Part shown: positions 1 through 8,253 of the stretch, one piece after another
Layout: the number at the start of each line of letters is the position of its first letter
Position numbering within the stretch: position 1 is the stretch's first letter
NCBI RefSeq assembly: GCF_022815605.1
Contig: NZ_JALGRP010000008.1
Span: forward strand, 1-64,000
DNA from: Microbacterium sp. VKM Ac-2923
GTDB taxonomy: Bacteria > Actinomycetota > Actinomycetes > Actinomycetales > Microbacteriaceae
Direction of reading: 5' to 3'
Length of the DNA: 64,000 bases
Made by a program: the position numbers and the translations under genes
Notes under the pieces: generated by a model
The model's input: the letters and a program-made list of their open reading frames with translations, nothing else
Database searches by the model: none
Told to the model about the DNA's origin: nothing

Positions 1-77
1 CACCCCCACCGAAGCCCTCGAACGACTACTCTCAACCCCACCAGACAACGGTGTTGCACTGACCGCCTGAAACCGCC
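1..77 (+). mobile_element. 3' end of an IS30-like transposase gene and probable right terminal repeat
   Basis: The first 70 bases read in frame from position 2 as the last 22 residues of a protein (TPTEALERLLSTPPDN... to TGA at 68-70). The TPTEALERLL ending is the kind found at the C-terminus of IS30-family transposases. The stop codon lies within a stretch (about 50-77, GGTGTTGCACTGACC...) that looks like an IS30 terminal inverted repeat, where the stop commonly falls inside the repeat. The rest of the element lies outside the window, so neither the left end nor the target duplication can be checked. It may instead be an unrelated partial gene. Confidence 0.5.
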
Positions 78-185
78 GAGTCGCTCGGTCCTCCCTTCGC
101 GGGTTCTCCTCCCGTCCCGGGCGCGGCTGTGGCATCCGGGCAGCTCCTCCGCGCGTCCCCGCACGCGCTCTGCAAGACTTCTCAC

Positions 186-662
186 GTGAGCGACGACACG
201 ACGGCGGGCGAGCCGAAGACCCGCAGAACGGCCCGCATCCTCGTCTTCGACGAGGACGGAGCGCTGCTGCTGATGAAGCAGCACTGGGGCCGTCGTGTGC
301 GCCCGGCCCGCTGGCTCACCGTCGGCGGAGGGATCGATCCGGGGGAGGATGCCGAGACCGCTGCCGTCCGCGAGCTGTACGAAGAGACAGGTCTCCGGGT
401 GGATGCCGTCGGCGAGCCGGTCGCGTTCCGCGACATCGCGCTCCCCCCGGCGGAGGAGTACGAGCGCCGTACCGCGGTGTACTTCGTGCTGCGCACCTCG
501 CGCTTCGAGATCGCCCGGGATGCCTGGACCGCCAGCGAGCAGGACGACATCGTCGACCTGCGCTGGTTCACGCCCGAGGAGCTCGCCGCGTCGGACGACG
601 TCTTCGATCCCGAGGACGTGCGGGGCATCGTGGCCGGCCTCGGATTGGGCGATCCCGTCTGA
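186..662 (+). CDS. NUDIX hydrolase (MutT type)
   Basis: This 158-residue protein should hydrolyse a nucleoside diphosphate linked to another moiety in the cytoplasm. A complete Nudix box is visible at about residues 50-72: a Gly, Glu six residues later (GIDPGE), then RELYEETGL. The substrate cannot be named. I place the start at the GTG at 186 (V-S-D-D-T), which removes a low-complexity N-terminal stretch; an in-frame GTG at 129 is possible and neither has a clear ribosome-binding site. It is a single gene between the IS end and tRNA-Ser. Confidence 0.85.
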   Translation: MSDDTTAGEPKTRRTARILVFDEDGALLLMKQHWGRRVRPARWLTVGGGIDPGEDAETAAVRELYEETGLRVDAVGEPVAFRDIALPPAEEYERRTAVYFVLRTSRFEIARDAWTASEQDDIVDLRWFTPEELAASDDVFDPEDVRGIVAGLGLGDPV

Positions 663-719
663 CGTCGCGAGCCCGGACGCGGCGGGGGAGCGTCCCGTCG
701 CCGTGTAAGCTTTCCTGTT

Positions 720-811
720 GGAAGTGTGTCCGAGCGGCCTAAGGAGCATGGCTGGAATCCATGTAGGCGGGGTAACTCGCCTCGCAGGTTCAAATCCTGT
801 CACTTCCGCCA
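720..811 (+). tRNA. tRNA-Ser (anticodon GGA), CCA encoded
   Basis: The acceptor arms GGAAGTG (720-726) and CACTTCC (801-807) pair, followed by discriminator G and an encoded CCA. The anticodon stem CATGG/CCATG encloses the 7-base loop CTGGAAT, giving anticodon GGA (serine, UCC/UCU codons). A long variable arm (TAGGCGGGGTAACTCGCCT) fits a class II tRNA. The T-arm contains GGTTCAAATCC. A -10-like TAAGCT at 706-711 lies 8 bases upstream, the same hexamer found before the SRP RNA gene. Confidence 0.97.
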
Positions 812-813
812 GA

Positions 814-854
814 AGAACCCCCGGTGAGCGATTGCTCGCCGGGGGTTCTTTTTT
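814..854 (+). terminator. Rho-independent terminator of tRNA-Ser
   Basis: A stem of about 16 bp (AGAACCCCCGGTGAGC pairing with GCTCGCCGGGGGTTCT, one G:U-type mismatch) has a 4-base loop and is followed by a run of six T. It begins just after the tRNA CCA. Confidence 0.93.
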
Positions 855-975
855 CGGCCGACCGGTATGGCGGCTCTCGGCCACCCTCGGTGTCGCGCTG
901 CGGGTGGCCGCACCGCTGATCGACCACGTGCTGGTGACGAGCCTGCCCGGCTTTCGGCTCGGCTGACGGGGCCCC

Positions 976-3285
976 TCAGCTTCCGACCGTCTCGCGCTCC
1001 GCCTCCACGGCGCCGGGGCGCACGACGAGCGAGCGCGGGAACAGGCTCGCGATCGCGCGACGTGCGGGGGAGGCTCCGGCACGCAGGCGCGCCCGGATAC
1101 GTTCCACGGCCGCGACCAGACCCGGCCCGCTCGCGGGATCCACGGCATCCTCGGCGTAGCTGACACGTTCCACCGCCGCCCGCAGCGGACCGACGTCGTC
1201 GGCGTCGATGCCGTGCTCGGCGGTCAGACGCGCGGCCAAAGCACGGGGCGACTCCGCGGCCGACGACCGGATGCCGAGGTCCGCCGCCTCGTCCTGGAGC
1301 GCCCTCCACGCGGCGACGGGGTCTCCGGCGCGCGCGGCGGCGAGGCGTCGACGGCGACGCAGGACGCGGAGGAGCGAGGGCACCAGCAGCAGCAGGACGA
1401 CCGCGAGACCGGCGAGAGCGGGGGCGACCCATGACGTCGAGGTCCGTCCGCTCGCGGAGACACCGGGGCCGTCCTGGGCGTCGAGATCGGGTCGTGCCGC
1501 CTGAGACGCCGCCGTCGACGGCTCGGCGTCGGGCGCGGCGGCATCCTGATCCGGGGTGTCGGCCGGATTCGATCCGCCCGAGCCCGATCCCGACGCGAAG
1601 TTCGTCGGCACCCCGAGGCTGTTGGTCGGCTCGAACGGGACCCACCCGATCCCCTCGAACGACACCTCGGGCCAGGAGTGCAGCTGACTGGACGTGACCG
1701 TGTACTCGGTGCCGCCTTGCTGCGCGGTGCTCGTCGCCGTGCCCGGGAGGTAGCCGATGACGATGCGCGCGGGGATGCCGAGGGAGCGCGCCATCACCGC
1801 GAAGGCGGAGGCGTAGTGCACGCAGTAGCCCGCGCGCACCTCGAGGAAGTCGGCGACGGCGTCCAATCCGGCGCCGTCGAAACCGGAGTCGACGGGGGCA
1901 TCGAGCGAGTACCGGAAAGCGCTGCTGCGGAACCAGGTCTGCAGAGCCGCCAACTGATCGTAGGGATTCTGCGCGCCCGCAGTCACCTCGCGCGCGGTCT
2001 CGCCGATGATCGCTGGCACGCCATCGGGGAGGCTCGTCAGCGCGGGATCGAGGTCCGGTCCGCCCACCCCGCGCGAGCGGATCTGCTCCAGTGTGGGCCG
2101 CGGCACGTCGGCCTGCACCTCGTAGACCTGCTCGCGTGTGGACCCCGCGCGGGTGACGACGGTGCGATTCTGCGGCATCCCGAGCCAGTCCCCGGTGAGC
2201 CCGGTCACGCTCGAGGCAGGGTAGGTGACCGGCAGCCACGGGCTGTCGAGCTGGTCGATGGTCACGGTCGTGTCGTAGTCCGCGACGGTGATGCCTTCAT
2301 CGACGGCGACGGGATCGAACGCCGCGCCCTCGCCGGGGAGGGGGACGGTGTCGGAACTGTCGGGCTGCCACACCGCGCCGTCGAAGCGCGAGAGGGTCAC
2401 CGCGCGGAGGTAGGGCGCGCTCGGTCCCGTGGTGCGGACGGACAGCACGTCGACGTCCTGCGGTTGGCGCAGGTCGTTGCCGAGTTCGAGGTTGGGGTTG
2501 ATGGTCGTACCGATGCCGCCCGTGCCGCCGGTCGCGAAGCGCAGGCCCGGCTGGGGGAGCAGGGGAGTGGCGACCACCGCGACGATGACGGCCACGGCGG
2601 CGACGCCGAGGGCCGTCGCCGAGACGCCCCGCACCCGGCGGGAGCCGGCGCGGACAGCGGCGGGCGACCCGGCGGCGGCGCGGGCGCGCGTGTCGACGCG
2701 CAGCAGGAACAACAGCGCCGCCGCCAGCAACACGAAGCCCACGATGTCGATGTCGGAGGGGATGGCGATCGTGGGGATCAACGACACGGCGACGAGGCCG
2801 ACGCCGGCCAGCAGCGGCATCCGGGCGGTCAGGACGACGTGATCGAGGACGATCGCCAGGCCGGCGATGGCGGCGACCAGCAGGAACGACAGGCCCGTCT
2901 GCGCGTCCACCGGTGCGACGCCGACACGGATCTCGTCTGCCGCTGCGGCCAGCAGGTCGGGCACCGACGCGATGGTCGCCGGGGTCGGGATCACCCCGAG
3001 CAGCGCGGTGGAGCGGCCGAAGATCGCCGTTAGCAGCACGATGCCCACCGCGATCTCGGCGACGCTCGCGAGGGCAGCGGGCAGTCGACCCACGCGCACC
3101 ATCAGCCCGGCGCCCAGCACGCCCGCGGTGACGAAGAACGCCCCCACGGTCCACGCTCCGGGCGCGATGACCGAGAACACCGGCAGGATCGCACTCGCGA
3201 TCGCGGCGAACAGCCCGACGGTCAGCAGGGTCGCGTCGCGTCGTCGCCGCGGGGTGCGCAGCACCGTCACGTCAGTGGTCGACAC
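976..3285 (-). CDS. Membrane-anchored transglutaminase-like protein (TgpA family)
   Basis: This 769-residue protein has an N-terminal block of hydrophobic segments (about residues 20-210, DUF3488-like), an external transglutaminase-like domain, and a late membrane segment near residue 600 followed by an Arg-rich cytoplasmic tail. The papain-like core is recognisable by AGYCVHYASAFAVMARSLGIP, which holds the catalytic Cys, and by LHSWPEVSFEGIGWVPFEPT, which holds the catalytic His. The GTG start at 3285 overlaps the DUF58 gene by 14 bases; an upstream in-frame ATG at 3333 would lie further inside that gene. It is the last gene of the moxR-DUF58-transglutaminase operon. Such trios are widespread, but the in vivo substrate is not known here. 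Confidence 0.9.
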   Translation of the reverse strand: MSTTDVTVLRTPRRRRDATLLTVGLFAAIASAILPVFSVIAPGAWTVGAFFVTAGVLGAGLMVRVGRLPAALASVAEIAVGIVLLTAIFGRSTALLGVIPTPATIASVPDLLAAAADEIRVGVAPVDAQTGLSFLLVAAIAGLAIVLDHVVLTARMPLLAGVGLVAVSLIPTIAIPSDIDIVGFVLLAAALLFLLRVDTRARAAAGSPAAVRAGSRRVRGVSATALGVAAVAVIVAVVATPLLPQPGLRFATGGTGGIGTTINPNLELGNDLRQPQDVDVLSVRTTGPSAPYLRAVTLSRFDGAVWQPDSSDTVPLPGEGAAFDPVAVDEGITVADYDTTVTIDQLDSPWLPVTYPASSVTGLTGDWLGMPQNRTVVTRAGSTREQVYEVQADVPRPTLEQIRSRGVGGPDLDPALTSLPDGVPAIIGETAREVTAGAQNPYDQLAALQTWFRSSAFRYSLDAPVDSGFDGAGLDAVADFLEVRAGYCVHYASAFAVMARSLGIPARIVIGYLPGTATSTAQQGGTEYTVTSSQLHSWPEVSFEGIGWVPFEPTNSLGVPTNFASGSGSGGSNPADTPDQDAAAPDAEPSTAASQAARPDLDAQDGPGVSASGRTSTSWVAPALAGLAVVLLLLVPSLLRVLRRRRRLAAARAGDPVAAWRALQDEAADLGIRSSAAESPRALAARLTAEHGIDADDVGPLRAAVERVSYAEDAVDPASGPGLVAAVERIRARLRAGASPARRAIASLFPRSLVVRPGAVEAERETVGS

Positions 3286-4528
3286 GGGCGTACCCCGCTT
3301 CCATCGCGTCGTCCCAGGCGGCGGCGATGTCACCGCCGGGCCGCAGGACGGTGGTGCGCCAGCCCCCGGCCCGCATGCCGTCGAGCTCGGCGTGCTCGCT
3401 CACCACCAGCAGTACCGGCAGAGCGGAGTGGTGGGCCACGCCTCCCAGGGCCAGGCGGTCGTCGGGCTCGAGAGCACCCGTGATCACCACGACCGGACCG
3501 GTCAGCGCCGCAGCGGATGCGGGCACGACACGACGTGCGGCGTCGTCGGGTCGTGCACGCAGGGTCGCGAAACCGGCCGCGGCCGCCCGCGCCTCCCCGT
3601 CGTCACCGCCCCCCACCGGGTCGGTCAGCAGGGTGCCGTCGCTGTCGACGACGTCGACGGTGTACCCCTCGTGCACGAGCCGCGCGACCACCGACACGCA
3701 CGCCGTCACCGCCGTCTCGAACGCGGCGTCGGCACCGGTGTCGTGCGCCGCGAGCGGCGACCAGCGCGACAGCGCCCGGTCGAGCACCACGGTGGCGGCC
3801 GGGCTGGACTCCTGCTCCTCTTGGCGCACCATCAGGGTGTCGCGGTGGGCGCTCGCACGCCAATGGATGCGTCGCATCGAATCGCCCGGCGCGTACGGGC
3901 GCGCGACGAGGTTGTCGGCCCCCTGCCCGAGCTGCAGCGTGGTCGTCTGGCGACTGCCCCCGGCCTCTCCCGAGGCGGGAGGGAGAGCGGCGAGGTCGAC
4001 GATGGCGGGGGCGACGGTGACGGGCGTCGCGCGTCCCAGGGCGAGACGTCGTCGCAGGAGCCCGAAGGGATCGGTGGTCGTCACCTCGAGGGGTCCGAGG
4101 GAATGGATGCCACGCGCCGCGCCGACCACGTCGTAGCGCACCTGCACGACGACGCCGGCGCCCGACAGAGTGGATCCGGTGGCGGGCGAGATCCCTTCGG
4201 CGCGGCCCGAGAGGCCCGGGGGGAGGGCGTCGACCCATCGCCCGGGGCCGCTCGGCAGCGCACTGCGCAACCCCGCCCGCACGACCACCGACGCGGTGCC
4301 GCCCACCTCGGGGACCTCGGGGGAGATGACGCGCGCGACGGTCCCCGCGCCCCGGGTCAGCAGCAGCGCGATCGCCGACGCGACCAGGAGCGCGGCGAGC
4401 AGGGTGGCGAAGTAGAGCAGTTCGGGGATGCCCGCGCGCTCGGCGATGAGGAACGCCGCGACGGCGAGCAGCAGGGCACCCGTCCCCCGCAAGGTGAAGG
4501 GCCACCAGCGCCTCACCGCCGACCTCAC
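3272..4528 (-). CDS. DUF58 domain membrane protein
   Basis: This 418-residue protein begins with two hydrophobic segments (residues about 12-55), followed by a beta-rich region and a DUF58 domain. The DUF58 hallmark is visible as RRIHWRASAHRDTLMVRQ near residue 220. DUF58 proteins carry a von Willebrand A-like fold and are partners of MoxR AAA+ ATPases. The GTG start at 4528 overlaps the moxR stop (GTGA), and its own stop overlaps the transglutaminase start, so the three are translationally coupled. The reading frame stays open far upstream of 4528, but those sequences are antisense or frame shadows of moxR and the ROK genes. Confidence 0.9.
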   Translation of the reverse strand: MRSAVRRWWPFTLRGTGALLLAVAAFLIAERAGIPELLYFATLLAALLVASAIALLLTRGAGTVARVISPEVPEVGGTASVVVRAGLRSALPSGPGRWVDALPPGLSGRAEGISPATGSTLSGAGVVVQVRYDVVGAARGIHSLGPLEVTTTDPFGLLRRRLALGRATPVTVAPAIVDLAALPPASGEAGGSRQTTTLQLGQGADNLVARPYAPGDSMRRIHWRASAHRDTLMVRQEEQESSPAATVVLDRALSRWSPLAAHDTGADAAFETAVTACVSVVARLVHEGYTVDVVDSDGTLLTDPVGGGDDGEARAAAAGFATLRARPDDAARRVVPASAAALTGPVVVITGALEPDDRLALGGVAHHSALPVLLVVSEHAELDGMRAGGWRTTVLRPGGDIAAAWDDAMEAGYARVDH

Positions 4529-5571
4529 GACCGTGACGCGAGGGGCACCCGCACGCTCGCGGCGATGCGCTCGAGCGCGTCGACCACCACGGCGGCGCCG
4601 GCCCGCCCGCCCGCGGCGGAGCGGTTCGGGATGAGGCGGTGCGCGAACACCGGTGACAGCAGCTCGGTGATGTCGTCGGGGATGACGTACGAGCGCCCGT
4701 CGAGGGCAGCGCGCACCTTGGCCGCGCGCACGAGTTGCAGGGTCGCACGGGGGCTCGCACCGAGCCGGATGTCGGGGTGGCTGCGGGTGGCCTGGGCCAG
4801 GGCGACGACGTACTCCTCGAGAGCGGGGGCGACGTGCACGCCGCGCGCCCACGCGATCATCTCGGTGACCTCCCGTGCCGAAGCGACAGGGGTCAACGCG
4901 TCGAGGGGGTTCACCGTGTCGCGCTGGCGGAGCATGAGCGCCTCGGCGGCGGCATCCGGGTACCCCATCGAGATGCGCAGCAGGAACCGGTCGCGCTGCG
5001 CCTCGGGGAGCGCGTACGTGCCCTCCATCTCGAACGGATTCTGCGTCGCCACGACGAGGAAGGGCGAGGGCAGCACGTGCGTACGTCCGTCGACCGTGAC
5101 CTGGCGCTCTTCCATCGCCTCCAGCAGCGAGGACTGGGTCTTGGGAGAGGAACGGTTGATCTCGTCGGCGATCACGATGTGCGCGAACACCGCCCCCGGG
5201 GTGAACTCGAACTGCCGCTGAACCGGGTTGAACACGGACACGCCGGTGATGTCGCCGGGCAGCAGGTCGGGCGTGAACTGGATGCGACGCACATCGGCAT
5301 CGATGGTGGACGCGAGCGCCCGCGCGAGCATCGTCTTGCCCACGCCCGGGACGTCCTCGATGAGCAGGTGCCCCTCGGCCAGGAGGGCGATGAGGGCGCT
5401 GCGCACGGCCTCCGGCTTCCCGTCGATGACCCGCCCCACGGATGCCAGGATCTTCCCGGTCAGGCGTGCGAAACCATCGGCGTCGAGAGGGGTTTCCCGC
5501 ACCCCTCGGGCGGGGGCGGAGTCGCTGCGGCGCAGCCGTGTTTCCGCCTCGGGCGTGACCGTCTCGTCCAT
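4525..5571 (-). CDS. MoxR-family AAA+ ATPase
   Basis: This 348-residue cytoplasmic ATPase has a Walker A (GVGKTMLARAL), a Walker B (VIADEINRSSPKTQSSLLEAM), and sensor residues in ATQNPFEMEGTY, all typical of MoxR proteins, which act as chaperones for vWA/DUF58 partners. The ATG at 5571 is preceded by AGGG and is the best start; an upstream in-frame ATG at 5661 would add an Arg-rich stretch with no similarity. It is the first gene of a three-gene operon with DUF58 and transglutaminase genes. Sequence alone does not say which cell-envelope process it serves. Confidence 0.93.
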   Translation of the reverse strand: MDETVTPEAETRLRRSDSAPARGVRETPLDADGFARLTGKILASVGRVIDGKPEAVRSALIALLAEGHLLIEDVPGVGKTMLARALASTIDADVRRIQFTPDLLPGDITGVSVFNPVQRQFEFTPGAVFAHIVIADEINRSSPKTQSSLLEAMEERQVTVDGRTHVLPSPFLVVATQNPFEMEGTYALPEAQRDRFLLRISMGYPDAAAEALMLRQRDTVNPLDALTPVASAREVTEMIAWARGVHVAPALEEYVVALAQATRSHPDIRLGASPRATLQLVRAAKVRAALDGRSYVIPDDITELLSPVFAHRLIPNRSAAGGRAGAAVVVDALERIAASVRVPLASRS

Positions 5572-5754
5572 GGCATCCCTTGTGTCGCGGGGCGGAGGTG
5601 TGTCGCGGGTGAAGGCGCGTCCTCGCCGCCGTGACCTGATCGTAACCCGCGCCGCGGACACGGGGGCTCGATTCGACGGAGCCCTCAGGGGTCACTCGGC
5701 GGATGCACCGGCCCCTAGGATCGGGGAGCGTTGGTCCACCCGAGGAGCCCGCGC

Positions 5755-6687
5755 ATGTCCGATGCCCCCCTGTCCCTGCCCGCCTACACCCACGTGCTCG
5801 CCGTCGACATCGGCGGCACCAAGGTCGATGCGGCCGTCGTGTCGATCGATGGGGACGTCGTTCGTGCGAGCGTCTCGCGCCGCACAACCGGCCGCGATGC
5901 CGACCGCGCCCGGATCGCGCAACACGTCCGCGAGGCCGCCGCGGCCGCGCTCGCGGCAGCCCCCGACGTCCGCGTCGGGGCCATCGGCGTCGGCAGTGCC
6001 GGCCCGGTCGATCTGCCCTCGCGTTCGGTGTCTCCCCTGAACCTCCCGCTCGCCGCGGGGCTGGCGATCGACGAGGTCCTGGGGGGGCTCGTCGACGGAC
6101 CGATCCACCTCGCCCTCGACGGCACGTGCATCGCGCTGGCGGAGCACTGGCGCGGCGCCCTGGTGGGCGTCGACGACGCGATGGCGATCGTTGTGTCCAC
6201 GGGTGTCGGTGGCGGCTTCGTGCTGGGCGGTCAGCCGGTGACGGGCGCCAGCGGCAACGCGGGACATCTCGGCCAGACGTTCGTCCGCACGATCGAGGGC
6301 GACGAGGTCGTGGCCTCCACTCTCGAGGCGGTCGCCGCCGGGCCGGGCACCGTCGCCTGGGCCCGAGCGCGAGGTTGGGACGGCGAGACGGGTCAGGATC
6401 TGGCCGCCTCGTACGCGGCCGGCGACGAGATCGCGATCGCGGCCGTCCGGCGCTCGGCCACCGCGGTCGGTCAGGCCATCGCCGCCGCAGCCACCCTGTG
6501 CGACCTCGAGGCCGTCGCCATCGCGGGCGGCTTCTCGCACGTCGCGCCCGACTACATCGAACAGGTGCGCGAGGCCGCCCAGGCCTCGTCGCTGCACGCG
6601 TACGCGCGCCGCTGCCGCATCGTCGGGTCCGGCCTCGACGGCGACGGTCCCCTGCTGGGGGCGGCGGCGCTCGCGCTGCAGTCCTGA
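5755..6687 (+). CDS. ROK-family sugar kinase
   Basis: This 310-residue protein has the ROK/ASKHA phosphate motif (VDIGGTKVDAAVV, residues about 16-28) and the second phosphate-binding loop STGVGGGFVLGG, followed by ASGNAGHLGQ. ROK kinases phosphorylate hexoses or N-acetylhexosamines. The usual CxCGxxGCxE zinc motif is absent: after GHLGQTFV the chain continues TIEGDEVVASTLEAVAAG. GAGGAGC (5741-5747) precedes the ATG at 5755, and TAGGAT at 5716-5721 could be its -10. It lies upstream of a ROK repressor, an ABC transporter and an alpha-mannosidase on the same strand, so a mannose or mannose-derived substrate is plausible but inferred. Confidence 0.85.
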   Translation: MSDAPLSLPAYTHVLAVDIGGTKVDAAVVSIDGDVVRASVSRRTTGRDADRARIAQHVREAAAAALAAAPDVRVGAIGVGSAGPVDLPSRSVSPLNLPLAAGLAIDEVLGGLVDGPIHLALDGTCIALAEHWRGALVGVDDAMAIVVSTGVGGGFVLGGQPVTGASGNAGHLGQTFVRTIEGDEVVASTLEAVAAGPGTVAWARARGWDGETGQDLAASYAAGDEIAIAAVRRSATAVGQAIAAAATLCDLEAVAIAGGFSHVAPDYIEQVREAAQASSLHAYARRCRIVGSGLDGDGPLLGAAALALQS

Positions 6688-6910
6688 CCTCCGGCCCCGG
6701 GCGTCGACCGGGAGCCGGAGGGCCCCGCGGGGTGCCCCGCCGTCGCGCGGCGATCCCGCCCGCGCGGCCCCCGGCTTCCGCGGTCCGGAGCCCGTGCGGC
6801 GATCCCGCCCCGCGTGACCCTCGGCATCCCGTGGCCGAGGGTCGGCGCGGCACGGGCGTACCCTGAAAGGCGAGGGCCGCGCCGCGGACCGGCGAACGAA
6901 GGCGGGGGCC

Positions 6911-8116
6911 ATGCGTACGGGATCCAACCTGCCCGCGGTGGGTGAGTACAACCAGACCCTGGTGCTCGACCTCATCCGCCGCTCCCCTGAGGGGCTCAGC
7001 CGCGTCGAGCTCTCGGCCCGCACCGGCCTGAGCGCCCAGACGCTCAGCAACGTCACCCGACGGCTCGCCGACGAAGGACTCATCGTCGAGGCGGGCAAGG
7101 TCATCTCCGGACCCGGCAAGCCCCGCACGCTGCTCAAGCTCGACCCCCGTTCGCGCTTCGCCGTGGGTGTTCACCTCGACCCCGTCGTCGACACGATCGT
7201 CGTGGTCGACATGGCGGGCGAGGTCATCGTGCACGACGAGATCCCGCGCGCGCCGCACGCCTCCGCCGCCGATCTGGTGGATGCCGTGGGCGCCGCCGTC
7301 GACGCGATCGTCGAGCGCGCCGGCATCCCCCGCGATCTCGTGCTCGGTGTGGGCGTGGCGGCTCCCGGGCCCTTCGACGCGCGCGGCGGGCGCCTGCTGG
7401 ATCCGCCGCTGCTTCCGCAGTGGCACAACGTCAACGTGCGCGAGGACCTCGGGGCGGTGACGGGACTGCCGGTGATCGTCGAGAAGGACGTCACGGCGGC
7501 GATGGTCGGCGAGATGTGGTTCGACCGCTCCGACGCGCTGACCGATGCGATGTTCCTGTACTACGGCGCCGGTGTGGGTCTGGGTGTGGCCATCGCGGGG
7601 GCACCCGTTCGCGGGCGCACGGGCAACGCCGGGGGCATCGCTCACGTCGTGGTCGACCCTGGTGGCCCGCGCTGCGAGTGCGGATCACGGGGATGCCTCG
7701 GCGTCTCGATCGAGCCGCGGGTGCTCCTCGCCGAGGCGGGGTACGACCCGACCGACACGGGCGACACGCGCCCGGACCTCGACCGGCTCGTGGCGGACGC
7801 CCGTCGGGGCAACGCCCGTGCGGTCGACGTGCTGGAGCGGGCGGGGGAGCGGATCGCGCGCGCCCTCGTGGTGACCAACAACCTTCTCGACGTCGATGAG
7901 GTGGTCCTGGGCGGGCCCGTGTGGGAGCGGTTGGCCGCGGTGCTCGGCGACACCGTGGCGGAGCGGGTGGCCACCGACCCGGTGTCGACATCGACGCGCG
8001 CGATCGTTGTGCGGCGCTCGCTCGTCGGGCTCGACGTGGCTGCCGTGGGCGCCGCATGCCTCATGCTCGACGGGGCGTTCGCGGCGCGACCGGCGCGCAT
8101 GATGATCGCCCTCTGA
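6911..8116 (+). CDS. ROK-family transcriptional repressor (NagC/XylR type)
   Basis: This 401-residue protein has an N-terminal winged helix (residues about 15-60, LSRVELSARTGLSAQTLSNV) fused to a ROK sugar-binding domain. The zinc motif CECGSRGCLG is intact at about residues 257-266, unlike in the neighbouring kinase. ROK repressors release DNA when they bind a sugar or sugar phosphate. It ends 137 bp before the ABC transporter/alpha-mannosidase genes, whose promoter (8181-8209) is its most likely target. The ATG at 6911 follows GAAGGCGGGGGCC. I infer control of mannoside uptake; the true ligand is unknown. Confidence 0.9.
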   Translation: MRTGSNLPAVGEYNQTLVLDLIRRSPEGLSRVELSARTGLSAQTLSNVTRRLADEGLIVEAGKVISGPGKPRTLLKLDPRSRFAVGVHLDPVVDTIVVVDMAGEVIVHDEIPRAPHASAADLVDAVGAAVDAIVERAGIPRDLVLGVGVAAPGPFDARGGRLLDPPLLPQWHNVNVREDLGAVTGLPVIVEKDVTAAMVGEMWFDRSDALTDAMFLYYGAGVGLGVAIAGAPVRGRTGNAGGIAHVVVDPGGPRCECGSRGCLGVSIEPRVLLAEAGYDPTDTGDTRPDLDRLVADARRGNARAVDVLERAGERIARALVVTNNLLDVDEVVLGGPVWERLAAVLGDTVAERVATDPVSTSTRAIVVRRSLVGLDVAAVGAACLMLDGAFAARPARMMIAL

Positions 8117-8180
8117 CCCGGAATCACGCGGCTCATAGCGGGCCGTGTCTGGATCGTTACCGGGAGTCGCGCCGTCGGAC

Positions 8181-8209
8181 TTGCCGAGTTAGTCCATTTG
8201 ATTTATAAA
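8181..8209 (+). promoter_or_regulatory. Promoter of the carbohydrate ABC/alpha-mannosidase operon
   Basis: TTGCCG (8181-8186) and TATAAA (8204-8209) are separated by 17 bp, 45 bp upstream of the binding-protein start. The spacer and -10 are strikingly AT-rich for this genome, and the -10 lies within an 8-bp palindrome TTTATAAA (8202-8209). An operator for the upstream ROK repressor is likely here, but its exact bases cannot be defined. Confidence 0.65.
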
Positions 8210-8253
8210 AGGTTCTGGCGACGCGGTGTCTCCACCCGAGCAAGGGAGCTTCC

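Noticed and set aside
4529..7645. N-terminal extension of the DUF58 frame by more than 1000 codons
   Set aside because: The frame is open but runs antisense or out of frame to moxR, the ROK kinase and ROK repressor; the DUF58 start at 4528 overlaps the moxR stop as expected.
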